Below, one piece after another: positions 1 through 11,172 of a stretch of 64,000 nucleotides of DNA. Under the pieces are notes generated by a model. That model was given only the letters and a program-made list of their open reading frames with translations, was not told where the DNA came from and ran no database searches. Numbering within the stretch: position 1 is the stretch's first letter; the number at the start of each line of letters is the position of its first letter. Source of the DNA: Pascua guehoae (taxonomy: Eukaryota; Basidiomycota; Tremellomycetes; Trichosporonales; Trichosporonaceae); the NCBI GenBank assembly GCA_001600415.1, contig BCJX01000018.1, forward strand, positions 43,557 through 107,556, read 5' to 3'. The position numbers and the translations under genes are program-made.

Positions 1-73
1 TCCCCATCAGACACGTCACTTTATGCCAAGTAGCCGTGAGCGTTCTGGCAACCCTGACACTACTGTCCTAATA

Positions 74-152
74 CAGGTGCGGTCGAAAAGTCATGAGACT
101 CCTACAGTGAGGCTCGAGCGGGTAGCAGTCTCAAACTTTCCGGACGTGCCTG
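74..152. mobile_element. Short palindromic TIR element, copy A (79 bp)
   Basis: The two ends form an imperfect inverted repeat of about 30 bp. Each end reads CAGG, then a variable stretch, then GAAAGT or AAAAGT, then TGAGACT and CTAC. The element lies between TA dinucleotides at 72-73 and 153-154, as a Tc1/mariner-type MITE would. The left end closely matches the left end of the element at 18325-18400. No coding capacity is present. It overlaps the uncertain 3' end of the Zn2Cys6 gene. Membership in a known MITE family is not established. Confidence 0.5.
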
Positions 153-3100
153 TACTACAAACAATGCATCCTCGAGGTCCAGACACATGAACGAGTCTAC
201 CAAAGCTGCTCTGGTCCCGCACTCGGCCCTGCGCCACCGGTACTCGGCCCCACGGTGCTCGCACCCGGTGTTCCGTCGGGCGGGAACCCGAGGTCCCACC
301 ACCCGACCTGCTGACTGTGAGCTGCGAGCGCGGGGCAAGCGGGGACTCACGCCCAGGGCCGAGTCGTCCGTGAGCACGGTTGTGGGGTCCCAGAAATTGT
401 GGAGCTGGGGTAGTGAGTAAGGCAGAAATGATGCGTGCCACATTGCCTTGAGCCCCACACCACACCCTGCAGGAACGCACCATTTGATCGGTCAAGGTGT
501 ACAGCTCTGACCCTGTGGGGACGGGGTCCGTGCCCGCAGGCTCGGTTATGTGCTGCTCGAGGGCGGTGGAGATGCTCAGGTCGAGGCGGGTATTGGGCGA
601 CGGCGTAGTCATGTTTGTGAGTGGCGAGGCGGACACAATCGTCGTGGCGCGCCGGACACCCTTGCTCGTGCGTTCAATGAGGCGCGTGCGCCAGCCCAGG
701 AGCTCGCTGTCTTCGGCGTCTGGGGCAAAGGTCGGGCCTGAGACGTGGCTGGAGGCGTGGGCGGATTGGCCCGGGCCTGGAGGCTGGGCCTGGGGCTGTG
801 ACTGCGCTTGATTACTTTGGCGACGTTGACCATGGGCCAGATTGGAATGGCGCGATAGCTGGTCGACGGCACGCTGGCGCAGTCGCATGAGCCAGCGCAG
901 ATTCTGGTTCATGCGCGGCGATGGGTGGTTGAGCACGAGAGTCGTGTAGACGGCGATGATCTGGTCCATCTGGCCGAGTGCAAACGGCGCGAGGTCGTTG
1001 CGTGGGTCGGCGAGGATAGTCGTGCCAAACGTGACGGCGCTGTTGAAAGCGTGATACTGGCCGAGCGTGAGTAGTTTCCAAGGCTGTCACACCAGCAGAC
1101 GTACCCAGATAAACCAGTGGCGCGCACTGACGTTGGGATGGAGCGCGTGCTGTGCGCACGCGAGTTGGATCAGGACCTAGAAGTGAGCGTTGGACGCACA
1201 CACGGCGCGTAACGCTTACACTGCTCCGCTCAATGACAACCAGAAACGAGGCGCCAAATGCGGACCGCACTGGATCCTCTGGGCGGCTCTGGAGCGCGCG
1301 CACAAAGTACGGCCGGTGCAGATTGACGAGGGCTTCGGAGATTAGGAGGCTAAGAAAGTGTTGCTGTGGGAGGAGGTTAGCAGGCACGAAGATGACCCAA
1401 CTCACCTGGAAGACTAGCTCGAGGTTCCACCGGTCGGGCTCGGGACTATCACGTATGGCCTCCTCACTTGAAGCATATACTGACGGGAGGGCGAGGAGCG
1501 CCGCGCGACATCGGAGGCGGTAAGGTATTCGACGCTCAAAGTCGCATCTGCCATTAGCCACCAGTTTGCAGACGCCTACACCTACATTCGCTCGTGCAGA
1601 GCCATGACGGCGTCCATCGTCGGCGACTTGCTCAGGTCGAGCGTCTGGTCTAGGATCCTGCTGTCAGCCATTTCAAGCTCACAGAGGACGTACTGTGCCG
1701 AGAGCTGTGCGAGCTCATACTTTAATGTATGGAAGCCACGCTCCGTGCCATCAGTGCTTCCAGTGAGCGAGTCGTGAGGGAATAAAACGTCGCAGTACCG
1801 CCCGGGGATAGAATTTCTGATTGTCAACAAACACTTGCGAACTGAGCAACAAGCAGTGTCTGCCCATACTGACGATCGAGAAAAGCAATTGGCCTGTGGT
1901 GTCAACTGGTGAAAGCGAGTGGCACGTTCCAGCCAAGGCAGAGAGTCAACTTACCTGGAACGTGTCTGCTGCGTACGAATTCCAAAACACACGTCTACTG
2001 TGAGTGGATACTTGTCGTTAACAACCCACCTTCTTTCCTCGACATCGCTAGGAGCCAGGTTCCATCGCAACCCATCGCGGTGGATACCCATCTGGCTGTC
2101 AGCTCTGTCGCCCACTCCACTCACTGCCTGGATGAGTCGCATCGCCAATCCCCAGAGCGGCCACGCTGTGTCGCCGTTTTTCCCCTTCTCCGTCTCTCTG
2201 GGCGTGTCAGACAGTGCTATCTCGTCTGACAATTTTGTTTTCCAACCGACTCACAAATGAACGTGAGCCATGAGGTTTAGTGCCTGCACAGCTGGTACCG
2301 TGTTGTATACGAGAAAGCTGCCCTTGGTCAAGCATGCCCGCGACGCGGCCAGGCACTCTTCCGCGAGCGGGTCGTCGGGAACGAGCTCGAGGTGGTGTAT
2401 GGCTCCCATTGCAAAGACGACAAACACGAGCGCGAGCTGGTGGACAAAGAGCACTGGCGAGTCGGTGGGCACGCGCTGGGACAGCGCCGCATATGCGGCA
2501 TCCACGAATTGGCGTAGCTTGTCGTGTGGGACAATGTCGTATCTGCGGCGTCAAGATGTTTGCTTCGGGTGGACCTCGCTCTAGACTTACTCCCATGCAA
2601 AGTAGCGAAAGTACGAGTCGAGAAGCGCACGTCCTTGTGACTCTGGTGGGAGCCGCTTGAGGAGGCTCTTTATGGAAACGCCACTTGTGCCGAACGGGAA
2701 TGATGCACCACCGCTGTCCAGTGACGACAGTGGTGCGACACCCACACCTGTTGCACCACCATGTGCAACCCCAGAGCCGTCTTCTGGCGTAGGGAAACGG
2801 GTGACGGTCGGGCTGTCGTCGGGCTCGTCTATCTCTTGCTGCCTGGATTAGCTGAGGTTCAGTCCATCCCCGCGACCGGGATACATACATCCTTCAGCCA
2901 CTCGGCCTGCGCACGGGGACCGAGATATTTCGACCTCCCAGCCGACGTAATGACGAGCGTGCCCGAGCTCTGGCCCTCGTCTTGGAAAGTCGGAGATTCC
3001 GTCGTCATCCCTGCTACAGCATAGGCTGTCGGTATGGGGTTCCCTTGGGGCTCTTCAACAGGCTGGAACGCAAAGGTTGCAGACGACGCCGAGGGCGGTT

Positions 3101-4059
3101 CTGGATCAGCCCAGGTCGGACCCGGATCTGGACCCGAGCCTCCATCGAATCCAGCAAAGGTGACCTGGGCCGTTGACCGCAGTGCCGACGAGGCCCCCGC
3201 CAATGGCTCGTCGGGTAGACTGGTTCTCGTACCCCTCGTCGGTGTGTAGCGCTCAGTATCGCCCTCAGTGTCGCGCGTGGGCTCTGGGGATTTTGTCGTC
3301 CTCCCCCCCCGAGTATCATCAGTGTGCGATCTCGATGCAGAGGGAACGGCTATTCCGTGTTCGGACAGGAGACGCTCGAGCTCCTGTTCCCGCATGCTCT
3401 TAGATGCAGGTTTTCGGACGCTGCCATTAGCCAAAATTACAGTTTCAAGGTACTTTCCCGCACCAACAGGGGGCATCTGGCGGAATACTGTACTCACCAC
3501 CCGCGAACGTGTCCATCGCTGTCCCTCCCTCTCACACCGTGACACGGCTCTACTCACCCTCGGACAGCGGCGCGCACGCCTCCAGGACAGATATCCTTAC
3601 ACTCGCGTTTGATGCAGTTCTGGCACGGGACTGCCATCAGCCTCATCCCGTACTGTCACTCACACTCGCGGTCGCACTTGAGCTTGAGGCGGCGGCATTC
3701 TGGGATATCAGTTCAGCCATGCAAGATTCTGTACTTTGGTGCCGGCGGGGTGAGTTGGGTGTCGCCGAGAGTGAGGGCACCGACGGGCACAGCCAGCCAC
3801 GTCCGCCCCGTGGCTCGTAGCACACTTCGGCAAGCAACTCCGCCCCACCGCAGACTCTCCAGGACACCATACCGATAGAGAACAACCCCCGCCTGACATC
3901 GGAGCTCCACTAACCCTCACAACTGTACTTCTTCCTCTCCTTGCGCCGCACCTTGCGCGGCCGGTCGCTGTCCCCATGCCCGTTCCCGTTCCCGTGGCCC
4001 GTGGCCGACGGCGTGGACGACGGCGAGCGCGAGCGGCGCGCTGGCGGGCTAGAACTCAT
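102..4059 (-). CDS. Zn2Cys6 fungal transcription factor
   Basis: A spliced gene for a nuclear DNA-binding regulator. The start ATG at 4059 opens a basic, Ser/Pro-rich leader. The binuclear zinc cluster begins at residue 47 (SCEE, exon 1 ending near 3915). It continues in an exon from 3699 (CRRLKLKCDRE) and, after a 33-nt intron, reads PCQNCIKRECKDICPGG, which supplies all six zinc ligands. This ICPGG variant is the form I associate with basidiomycete regulators. Downstream, a Pro/Ser/Thr-rich linker ends in a GTLVI..GRSKYLGP motif that commonly precedes the fungal-specific middle homology region. That region follows in several short exons (blocks near 2251-2505, 1951-2232, 1582-1750 and 1080-1560). 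A final exon reads MDQIIAVYTTLVLNHP near 969 and runs to at least 360. The 3' end is uncertain: either an ORF stop at 102 or a further intron from a GTGAGT near 350. Targets are unknown; a sugar/inositol-type transporter lies 860 bp away on the same strand. Confidence 0.8.
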
Positions 4060-4918
4060 GGCTGGTGTGTGTGGGTTGTGTTCGTCGTGGTGGGAGCGGA
4101 GATGGAAGAGGAGGGGGTTAGTCACGGGCTTAAGTCCGTTTGTTGGCATAAAGCCGTTCAGTGTAGGGGAATCGGGGGGTGACGTCACGATGGGGCGGAG
4201 TTGGCATATGGCGGCAATTGCAGGCAACTCGCTCGCTGGTCGGTTTGGTGCCAACACCTCAACACACGTCCAGTGCGGGGTTGTTGCACACCGCATGCTA
4301 TGCAGGAAGCTATTGTTGGAAGGATTAGACACTGTAGGACGCGATACCGCGAGCGACCGCGAGAGAACGGTTGTCGCGCGAGGAAGATCGGGCCATGCAT
4401 TCAAGTTGAGTGGCGCAAATGAGTGACGCGGTGGGCGTCTGCTCAGGTTGGCACATTGAGCTCGGTCACGCGCACAGCGCCATCTCCAGGTCTCGTGCAG
4501 AACATGGCAGGCAGGAGAGGCCAGGAAGAGGGATATGTACGCCCTTACCCTCATACCATTAGGTAGAACCAGGGCCGTCTTGGCTCAACCTCACACACAC
4601 CCGAGCTCAAGAGGCACAGTCTTGATCCTTTCCTGGCACACTGTATGGTTGCAGATCACTCGCTCGGTGCTGCAGTGGCCGTCAGAAGGTTGTGACCTCC
4701 AATGCGTTGCGCTACGCCCATCCAATGAGGGTTCTCCATTGTATTTCCCAAACCAGCCTGTTAGACATTCTCAGAACCCTATGCATATCCTCAAGATCGC
4801 ACCGTACATTTTACACTTTGCTATGGAACAACCCGCCTTTAGGGAACGCACTACGCGTCCCTCCTGTGTTTTAACCAGCAGCCATACTCTCCCCCCTCCC
4901 CATATTCTTGCCATGGCT
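4060..4918. other. Intergenic region upstream of the Zn2Cys6 gene
   Basis: This is the likely promoter and 5' UTR of the Zn2Cys6 gene plus the 3' flank of the MFS transporter. The ORFs here lack protein-like composition. A partial copy of a dispersed repeat sits at 4671-4731. Confidence 0.5.
4671..4731. mobile_element. Partial copy D of the longer TIR repeat
   Basis: About 53 bp starting GCCGTCAGAAGGTTG aligns with the left half of the element at 32726-32879, including an internal block TTGCG.TACGCCCAT. Only one gap and roughly nine mismatches are visible. The right terminus seen at 32850-32879 is not recognisable here, so this looks like a truncated copy. Confidence 0.5.
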
Positions 4919-6982
4919 TTACAGTTCACCGTTCCGTTCGCGCTCAAGTGCGAGCTTGTGACCGCGGCGGATCTCCTTGGACTTGCGCACGCCAAAGCCG
5001 TGCTGGTAGCAGATGGAGAGCTCCTCGAGTGACAGGCCCGAGGTTTCGGGATAGCAGAAGAAGATGAATATGTTTGCGAGCTGGGAGAGTAAGCAAACGA
5101 AACTGATAGGGACAGGAATGAGAGCAGGCGTGGGACCAGTTTGGTTTGGTCGTAGACACTCACCACACAAATGCCCGCATACAGTCCAAACGTTGCTGCG
5201 GGCCCAATAGCGTTCATGAGGGTAAGGAAGGTGCACGAGATGACAATGTTGGCGGCCCAGACACCTCCGGCGAGGAGACTGGCTCCGATACCGCGCATCT
5301 CGAGTGGGAAGACCTCGGAGAGCGTCCACGTAATGTTGCCGGTTCCGGTGGCCTGGCAAGTTAGCACGTGGCACTCTGGTCTTGCACTAATCAGGAACTC
5401 ACGTAGAAGGCGATAAAGATGACCATCATGCCGAGCATCATGTTGGTCCATTGGGCCGGGTAGGTGACGTTGGCGTCCTCGATGAGGCGGTCACCGGTGT
5501 CGGCGGTCATTTTCCAGAACGCAATGGCTGCGAGGGCAAGACCGGCAATCATTCCCGGGTAGGTGATGAGGAGGACGCGGCGTTTGCCGACCTTGTCCAG
5601 AATGGCCATGGAGAACATTGCAAAGAACCAGTTTGTGCCCGAGACGATGAGGCCTGTTGCCGTCGGGTTGTCGAACCCAGCCATGGAGAAGAGTGTTGCT
5701 GCGTAGTACACTTAGGTGTTGTCAGCTTCCGTGTTCACTTTTAGCCAGCTTGCCACAACTTACTGAGAGAGTTGAAACCGCAAAGCTGCTGGAAGATTCC
5801 GATACCAAGTGCCGTGATGGCGGGGCGGCGGTACTTGCCCTGTGTGCACAGGAGCTTCCAGCGCGTGGCCAGGTTGCCTTGGGAAACCTCGCTCTGCGTC
5901 GAGATGGCGACGACTTCTTCGAGCGACACGAGCTTGATGCCGAGGTAGTCTTCGGTGGCTGAGGGGTAGATTTTGCGGAACGTCGCGAGGGCGCGGTCCG
6001 AGCGGCCCTTGAGAACATCATAGCGCGGCGATTCGGGGAGGAAGTGGATCATGGCTCCCTGGATAATGGCAGGAATGACACCACTGGCACGGGGGTCAGC
6101 GACATCCAACTACCCGGCAGAACATGATTTTTCAACTTACATGGCAAACTGGATGCGCCAGCCGTGGCGGCCCATGAGGGGAATCCCGATGCAGTAGCTA
6201 ATAAACTGGCCGCCGGTGATGGCCATGCTCTGGATTGTGACGAGCGCGCCACGGAAACGAGTCGGCGCCAGTTCGGAAATGTACAGGGGCGCGATCGCTG
6301 CAGCGGTTCCGACGCCGAACCCAAGGACCACGCGGCCGACAATGACTTGGGGCACACTAAAGCCCGCGCAGATGAGGAGTGCGCCAATGACAAACCAAAT
6401 GTCACCAACGGCCAGCACCCATTTGCGGCCGATACGGTCGCACATCCAACCCGAGAGGAGCGAACTGGAGTGTAAGCTTGGGAAGGTATGCGGCGAGCGG
6501 TTTGGCACTTACCCAATGAGCGCACCGCAGCTCGTCGCTGTCACGATCCACTCCTTTTCAATGTGGGAAAGCGTGTGGCCGAGGTCATCGCGCATGGAAA
6601 CTAGCGACGCAGAGATGACACCAGTGTCCTGTGCGCGTCAGTGGGTTTGCTCCCCGAATGGTGGTGCAGATCAACCTACATATCCAAAGCAGAACCCTGA
6701 AACAGCGGCGGTTGCGCACAAGAAAACAATGAATGGTGTGAGCTGGGTGGTTAGCTTGAGCGCAGAGCCATGTCGGTGGCGACCAGTGTCCCTGTACCCC
6801 ATCGCCCGCACACACACCTTTTCGTGACGCTCGCCCGCCGCAAGGGTCTCGTCTGCATTAACCGACGTATACTTGTCGTTGCCATCGCCCTCAATGTGGT
6901 GAATGGTCGCCTTTTCGAGCTGGTTTGTGAGCGCGGGGTCGTGGACCTCGTTGACGGTCATCGTGGTGTCGTCCTTCTTCAT
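4919..6982 (-). CDS. MFS sugar/myo-inositol transporter
   Basis: A plasma-membrane proton-coupled symporter of the sugar porter family. The ATG at 6982 opens a cytosolic tail of about 50 residues. The first helix block follows, ending FCFGYDTGVIS across an intron. Family signatures appear in order: DRIGRKW after TM2, GRVVLGFGVG, RFRGALV, the PESPRY motif in the central loop, GIGIFQQLCGFNSLMYY in TM7, and PETSGLSLEE near the end. The tail stops at 4919 (ERERNGEL). About seven introns of 40-65 nt are evident from frame changes with GT/AG borders. FGYDTGVIS and the long central loop resemble the inositol (ITR) subgroup more than hexose facilitators, but the substrate cannot be fixed from motifs. 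It lies on the same strand as the Zn2Cys6 regulator, which begins 860 bp further along. Confidence 0.88.
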
Positions 6983-8339
6983 GGGAATTGGGGTGGCGTA
7001 GAGACTGGGCGTGGAGTTCTACCTGAGCGAGGTCGTGCTTGATCGCGCGAGATTGGGTCTGGGAGAAGCGTTATCTCGCTCGGTTCGGCCCATGTTATTA
7101 TGTTGTGAGCCGTGGTTAGTAGCTTATCGCAAAAGATCATCGACAGGTGCAGTGTTCTGCAAAGGATATGGACATCCAGGCTCCACGGGGCACCGTTGAG
7201 ACAGTGCCGAAGCGGATCTTGGTGCTGGGAGCGGACATGAAGATACCCTGTTGCTCATTTCACAGCTCGGATAAACACAAAGCGGACGAGGAGCGGAGGG
7301 GGACGATGAAATCCGTCTCTGTTGGGGAGTCGGGCTCCGTTAAGAGAAGCGGAAGCGGAGATAGCAGACTCTGGTTCATCTCGTCTCCAAACGATGGAAA
7401 ACGGGTGTGGAGGCGACCGGTAGGCTAAACCTCGGACGTGGACGTCGGTGTTGATCTCGGACGCGCACTTGCGAGAAACGCGGGATAACCTGAACGGGAC
7501 AAGCAAGCAGATGTAAGGACAAATGCAGCTTTTGGATCCCAACAAAATGCATTGTACGGGAATCGAACCCCTGGGCCAACCCACAAGCCTGGCAGAGGTC
7601 GGGGGCCGGGGGGGGGGATTCGAGTTCTGGGGGTGCGGAGGCAATTCGTTGGATTGCACGACGGTGGAAGTGTTGCTGGTGGGTGAATCAAATGATGGTA
7701 TGCAAGTAACAGTTGCCAAAGGGATGGATCGTCACTTGAATCATTCGTCTGCTGTCAATACACGCATGCACACATGCAATGAGCCCTCTGTTGTGTGCAT
7801 TGTGCATTGTGTATGTGTATGTATGCACGTTGGCCGGGGGCTTGAGGGTTTGTAGAACAAAACGATTGTCTGGTTGCAGTGTGCACCCAGTAGTGGTACG
7901 AGTACCGAGTCGTCTCTGGCCCCTTTCAGGACAGTGCGTCATGGGCCCCAGGGTGGTCAATTTATTTGGGATCGGATCGGGTGGCGGAACTTGAAGTGGC
8001 GTCACTGGGCGTAGAGTGCGTTGCTTGGGTGGCGGCGTGCGGCACGCACCCACCTGCACTCTGTTTCGGCCTCGGTAACTTTGGCAACTGGCACATCCCT
8101 ACCCTCCAAGTCCATATACCAGCCCACCCGTCCAGTCGACTGTACTTCTCTCATTCTCAACTTGGCTGTGTACACATATTCTTGTCGACACTTGACCATA
8201 ATCTACTGTGAACGAACGACTCTGAGAGACCTTGCCGCGCGTATCTGCCGACCCGACTGCTCCACCACCCGCACCGCATACCACACCCCTCCCTTCCTAC
8301 ACCCCCGCCCCCCATCCCCCCTACCCAAGCGACCCCACC
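6983..8339. other. Divergent intergenic region between transporter and G-gamma gene
   Basis: Holds the promoters of the transporter (minus) and the G-gamma gene (plus). A tRNA-like fragment lies at 7548-7597 and a G-run near 7608-7617. The 3' part (8260-8338) is C-rich, as fungal 5' UTRs often are. No convincing ORF is seen. Confidence 0.4.
7548..7597 (-). pseudogene. tRNA-Gly-like 3' half (tRNA fragment)
   Basis: Read on the minus strand, the segment has a GCC anticodon-like CTGCCA, a T-loop GGTTCGATTCCCG and a 3' end ACAATGCA. This resembles the 3' half of a eukaryotic tRNA-Gly(GCC). The T-stem has one mismatch, the anticodon stem does not pair well, and no matching 5' acceptor (GCATTGT) lies upstream. 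I therefore read it as a tRNA remnant rather than a working gene. No CCA is encoded. Confidence 0.4.
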
Positions 8340-8826
8340 ATGATTCTTGAGCCCATGTCGATCCAGTCGCCGCAGCGCGCGCGCAAGACGATGGCCGAGC
8401 TGCGCCTCCGCCGGCTGATTGAGCACAATGCGCGGCTCAAGGAGGACCTGATCCGCCCGCGCATCCCCGTCAGCCAAGCGAGCCAGTCGTGAGTTGTCGC
8501 GCTGCAAGCTAGCCTGTGGTCCAGTCTAGAGTGGGCACTGACACCCACACCAGACTCATCGACTACTGCAAGGCGACGCGCGATCCGCTCCTGCCATCGG
8601 TATGGGGCGAGCTGCGCAAGGGCGAGGACCCGTACGCGCCGCCAGAGGCTGGGTGCTGCTCGGGTGAGTGTGACAGGAACGCGGGCGGGGGAACACTGGC
8701 TCGCGACGGCAGCCTGGTGGTACGGAGCTGGAGCGGGCCGATATCGCCCAACAGATATACGCGAGCAGGAAGCAACTGCGCATGGTCGGAGCAGTCGGAG
8801 CACACCGCTGACGGACAGTCATGTAG
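8340..8826 (+). CDS. STE18: Heterotrimeric G-protein gamma subunit (Ste18-like)
   Basis: An 88-residue protein in three exons (8340-8488, 8554-8663, 8819-8826). Exon 1 carries the helical N-terminus [20 protein letters not shown] followed by RPRIPVS. Exon 2 continues [18 protein letters not shown] and ends [12 protein letters not shown]. The last exon is only 8 nt; joined to the preceding G it gives GTC ATG TAG, so the protein ends CCSVM. The final CSVM is a CAAX-type box for farnesylation, and the adjacent upstream Cys is a likely palmitoylation site. G-gamma pairs with the beta-propeller subunit at the plasma membrane and, in fungi, transmits pheromone or nutrient signals. Length and all landmark motifs match the fungal family. 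The start could also be the second Met at 8355 or the Met of MAELR. Splicing relies on GTGAGT donors at 8489 region and 8664. Confidence 0.9.
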
Positions 8827-10341
8827 ACGCGCGCCTCGACTACTATACACTTCGACTAATGGGATGCACTTTGGGTTTCGTGAGCAGCGTGCAGCATTGC
8901 GACAGGTGGCGGACAGCAGGCGGCAGGCGGTGCAGCGGGCACCACAGGCACACCGCAGGCACTCACCGACCGGAAGCGCGGCCGTGGCCGTGGGCGCGCG
9001 CACCTGACTGGACCTGATGGCGACAACCGGGGGTCCGAGCGCAGACGACGCAAACGGCATGACGGCGGCATGGGCCGCTAGGACCGCTGCACTGACCACT
9101 CGACTGGCTACCACTGGCCACGACTGGCCACTTGGGTGAGAGGGCGGGCACACGTGCTGCGTCTGTGCCGCAGAGGTGACTGCTGCGAAGGGTGCGTGTA
9201 CAGTGGTGACTTGCAGAGGTATGGTGTGCACCGCGCCAGCAGTGACCAGTGCAGGTGGGTAGCCACTGACCCAGTCGTCTTGCTCGCCCTCCCCTCGCCT
9301 CACCTCGCCCACCTTGCGCATCGCCGCCGTCGTCTTCAGCGCATATACTCATGCACAACCTCGATGCCACGGTGACCCGACCCGTGACGCCGTGACGGCG
9401 TGACCTCTCGCCACGCCGAAAGCGTCCCAACGCGGTCGGGATCGGAGGTGCTCGGCGACACGGCACCGGCAGTACCCGACCGTGACCGAGTCGTGCTCGC
9501 GCGCATGCGTACTCGTTTGGGCCCGACGTGGACGTGGACGTGACCGTCGACTTTTTTTTGACCTTTTGGACAAAAAGACGAGACATGGCCAGGACGCACG
9601 ACGCCGACGACGCCACGCGCGCCACCCGCCACATATCCCCCGGGCCCTGCCCTCGTCTCGTCTCCTACAGCCTGCAGTCTGCAGCCTGCAGGCTTCCGTG
9701 CTGGATCACCAGACCTCTTGGCCCCTGCCCGCCTGCCCTGGCCTGCAGGCCAGCCTGACACCCACCGCGGCAGGACCCCTGCGAGTCGGCCCACAGAGGC
9801 GCCGCTCGGATCCGTCATCGGCCCCCAGCAACGTCCTGTCGGCATTGTACCCAGCGCCCAGCGTGGCGCAGCTAGCCTCTCGCTTCCAGCGATCTGATCC
9901 CCGCGCCACATTGGCTTGGCGTGGCGATTCCGCTCGTGGCTGGCATGGCATGGCGTGCAGTTCAGTGCATGCAGTGCTCGAGACGTCGCAGGCTGAGTGC
10001 GGTGACCCATGTCTTGGGCGGATTCGGCTTGCCTACAGTACGCCCGCGCAAGTACTCACCAGGGTCGCGTGCGTCGCTCAATGTCGGACGTGGGGTTGCG
10101 AGCTCGCGCACGTGCCTTTGACCGAGTTGCATGCGTGCTCTGGGACGGCCTACTGTTGGGTGCTGTGGCCATGGTGGTTCTGGCCAGTCGCGAGTGGACA
10201 CGGCGTGTGGCTCGTCTGGCTGGTCTACAGTAGGTCGGTATGGTCACTGGTCTGCTCATCTCGGGCCCAGTGTGCTTGGGCTGCTTTGTCTGCTCGCGTG
10301 GCTCTACAGCTCACCCGCCTGACGGTTGACATATCTTGCTT

Positions 10342-10470
10342 GACCGTTCTATCTTTCTTGACAGTTCTATCTTGCTAGACCGTTCTATCTTTCTTGACAG
10401 TTCTATCTTGCTAGACCGTTCGATCTTTCTTGACAGTTCTATCTTGCTAGACCGTTCCATCTTGCTTGAC
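10342..10470. repeat. 36-bp minisatellite, about 3.6 copies
   Basis: Units start at 10342, 10378, 10414 and 10450 (partial). Each unit is two diverged 18-bp halves, GACCGTTCTATCTTTCTT and GACAGTTCTATCTTGCTA. One plus-strand frame stays open through all copies and would encode a 12-residue repeat (LDRSIFLDSSIL), but no flanking gene supports translation. Confidence 0.9.
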
Positions 10471-10892
10471 GACGCGTTTGGCTTGACGGTCGACCTGTTC
10501 GACAGCTCACGCCAGGCCGAGCTTGGCTCAGTATCCCACCTGTGGCTTGCCAGCTCGCCTTGGGTGGACAGCTTGGTGTCGGTGAGCCAGCTCTCCTCTC
10601 TATCCTCTGCTCCCTCACTGTCACGGGGCTGACCGGGCCGTCTCTGGCAAACGGGCTCACAACCTCTGAGTCTTAGTACTCTCACGATTTGCCTGATGGC
10701 CCACTTTGTGTTGGAATAACCGCTGTACAAGGAATCGATTAGCCTAGTGTTGCCCTTTCCAACATTTTGGAGGTCAGTGGGCACTGCTAGGACTCCTACC
10801 TCGCTACCTCAGGTTGAACCTGCCAGGGGGGTCTCGCGGGGAGGAGCGTCCAAGTCGTAGAGCCAGGTTCATGTCTGGAAACGTTGGAGCCA

Positions 10893-11036
10893 GAAGGTCA
10901 CTCGATACAAAGGTCACTCGACACCAAGATCACTCGATACAAAAGTCACTCGATACGAAAGTCACTCAATACAAAAGTCACTCGATGCAAAAGTCACTCG
11001 ATTCAAAGGTCACTCGATGCAAAAGTCATTCGACAC
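10893..11036. repeat. 16-bp minisatellite, nine copies
   Basis: Nine head-to-tail copies of a 16-mer close to AAAAGTCACTCGATAC, without spacers and with 0-3 changes each. Because 16 is not a multiple of three, any frame through it cycles every 48 nt. No gene boundary is obvious on either side. Confidence 0.92.
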
Positions 11037-11172
11037 GAAAGAAAGAGTATAATCAACGCGAATCAACGCGGCTTCTTCATCTCATGTACAAACTACTTTC
11101 ATTGTTCATTTACTGCTGAGCTCATTTACTGCTGAGCTTTTCCGGTCGTGCCAAAGGCCACGCTTCTCCCGC

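Larger units (their letters stand above)
8827..11172. other. Gene-poor, repeat-rich intergenic block
   Basis: A stretch of 2.3 kb with no recognisable gene. It is rich in CTGGCCAC-like and GCATGG-like short repetitions between 9080 and 9960 and contains two clean minisatellites (10342-10470 and 10893-11036). The longest ORF (9482-10378, plus) has the composition of random GC-rich DNA. Possible roles are 3' flank of the G-gamma gene and an unstable repeat region. Confidence 0.45.

Noticed and set aside
9482..10378. 298-codon plus-strand ORF in the gene-poor block
   Set aside because: No motif, composition typical of translated non-coding GC-rich DNA, and it runs into a minisatellite.
10893..11036. 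Regular short repeats that could suggest a CRISPR-like array
   Set aside because: The nine 16-mers are contiguous with no spacers and lie in a eukaryotic genome; this is a minisatellite.
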